NCBI GenBank assembly: GCA_007122335.1
Contig: SKTZ01000067.1
Coordinates: 1 to 42,893 of the forward strand
Direction of reading: 5' to 3'
From: Bacillota bacterium
GTDB lineage: Bacteria > Bacillota > Halanaerobiia > B1SED10-174
Length of the DNA stretch: 42,893 nucleotides
Part shown: positions 42,490 to 42,893 of the stretch, piece by piece
How positions within the stretch are numbered: position 1 is the first letter of the stretch
Layout of the letters: every line of letters starts with the position of its first letter
The notes under the pieces: generated by a model
Told to the model about the DNA's origin: nothing
The model's input: the letters and a program-made list of their open reading frames with translations, nothing else
The model's database searches: none
Made by a program: the position numbers and the translations under genes

Positions 42490-42893
42490 ATGGGACTGAA
42501 AAAAATCAGGGATAGCTGTAGTAGTATTCTTAATACTTTTGCCGCTTTTTTTAGTTTTGATGCGCTCCTTTTTACCGAGGAATATGAACTGGTTGCTTCC
42601 TCGGGAAATAGTGTCACCAGGCCGGAGAGCATTTGTTTTTCTCTACTGGAAAAAACAAAGGAAACAAGGGGTCCTGTGTTTTTTGACAGCGAACAAAGAC
42701 AGGATTTTTGCCGGGAGTGTGGTCAAGAAAACTGCCCTACCGAACCAATTTTAGTTTTCCCTCTCCTTGTCGAGGAAAAAGTTATGGGATATTTAATTCT
42801 GGCCGGAGGCGGCCAGGAATTTTTGGCTAACAGGGAAAAACTTGCCCGCCTGGCTGGATTTATCGGAGAACTGATTACGGGCAAACTCATTGA
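42490..42893 (+). CDS. N-terminal part of a cysteine-containing sensor protein
   Basis: The gene is cut by the window end after 134 codons. The visible part resembles a GAF/PAS-like sensory domain and contains CRECGQENC (C-x2-C-x4-C) followed by PILVFPLLVEEKVMGYLILA. Similar segments occur at the start of sigma-54-dependent regulators in Clostridia, where a cysteine cluster precedes PI...G.IGVI. That assignment is tentative because the AAA+ domain would lie beyond the window. The ATG has GGAGGGGG upstream, 75 bases after the Crp/Fnr gene. Confidence 0.6.
   Translation, partial: MGLKKIRDSCSSILNTFAAFFSFDALLFTEEYELVASSGNSVTRPESICFSLLEKTKETRGPVFFDSEQRQDFCRECGQENCPTEPILVFPLLVEEKVMGYLILAGGGQEFLANREKLARLAGFIGELITGKLI

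Overview
The window is a 42.9 kb piece of a low-to-mid-GC Gram-positive chromosome, most likely an anaerobic member of the Clostridia. It is centred on the replication origin. The evidence is the conserved Firmicutes order rpsF-ssb-rpsR, parB-parA-noc-rsmG-mnmG-mnmE-jag-yidC-yidD-rnpA | oriC | dnaA-dnaN-yaaA-recF-remB-gyrB-gyrA, a T-box leader, Noc with matching Noc-binding sites, and oxygen-sensitive enzymes (hybrid cluster protein, ferredoxin proteins, the HcyBio homocysteine route). The species cannot be named from sequence alone.

Layout. Nearly all of 16-18676 is on the minus strand and runs away from the origin: ribosomal protein genes and ssb; ychF with a DUF951 / MscS / TPR / GcvH-like cluster; a diacylglycerol-kinase-like gene; a bactofilin and M23 peptidase pair; a PLP enzyme of the D-threonine aldolase / D-serine dehydratase family with a TrkA-like protein; then the chromosome segregation, tRNA modification and membrane insertion block. 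Between 18677 and 19206 lies the left part of oriC. rpmH, normally found here, is absent. dnaA to gyrA (19207-27853) are on the plus strand. The dnaA-dnaN gap holds a DnaA box, a GC patch, a DnaA-trio run and an AT-rich stretch, which is a classic unwinding module.

Beyond gyrA lies accessory metabolism. First come a minus-strand winged-helix protein of unknown function and a plus-strand ornithine racemase / ornithine carbamoyltransferase pair. After a poorly filled 1 kb stretch there is a T-box leader whose likely specifier is AUG (Met). It heads a five-gene operon: aspartokinase, HcyBio fused to a ferredoxin, a UPF0280 protein, an archaeal/fungal-type aspartate-semialdehyde dehydrogenase, and a MetH-like protein reduced to its homocysteine and pterin modules. 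Read together, these predict aspartate -> aspartyl phosphate -> aspartate semialdehyde -> homocysteine -> methionine, without homoserine or O-acylhomoserine, under methionine-tRNA control. This is the most interesting system in the window.

The right end carries a nitrosative-stress module: hcp and its ferredoxin partner on the minus strand, diverging from a Crp/Fnr-type regulator, with a perfect 14-bp inverted repeat in the shared promoter. The window ends inside a gene for a cysteine-containing sensory protein. The two longest gene-poor stretches flank the methionine operon (31160-31838 and 38632-39255). They are AT-rich, and the second holds broken reading frames. No tRNA, rRNA, CRISPR array or intact mobile element was seen.
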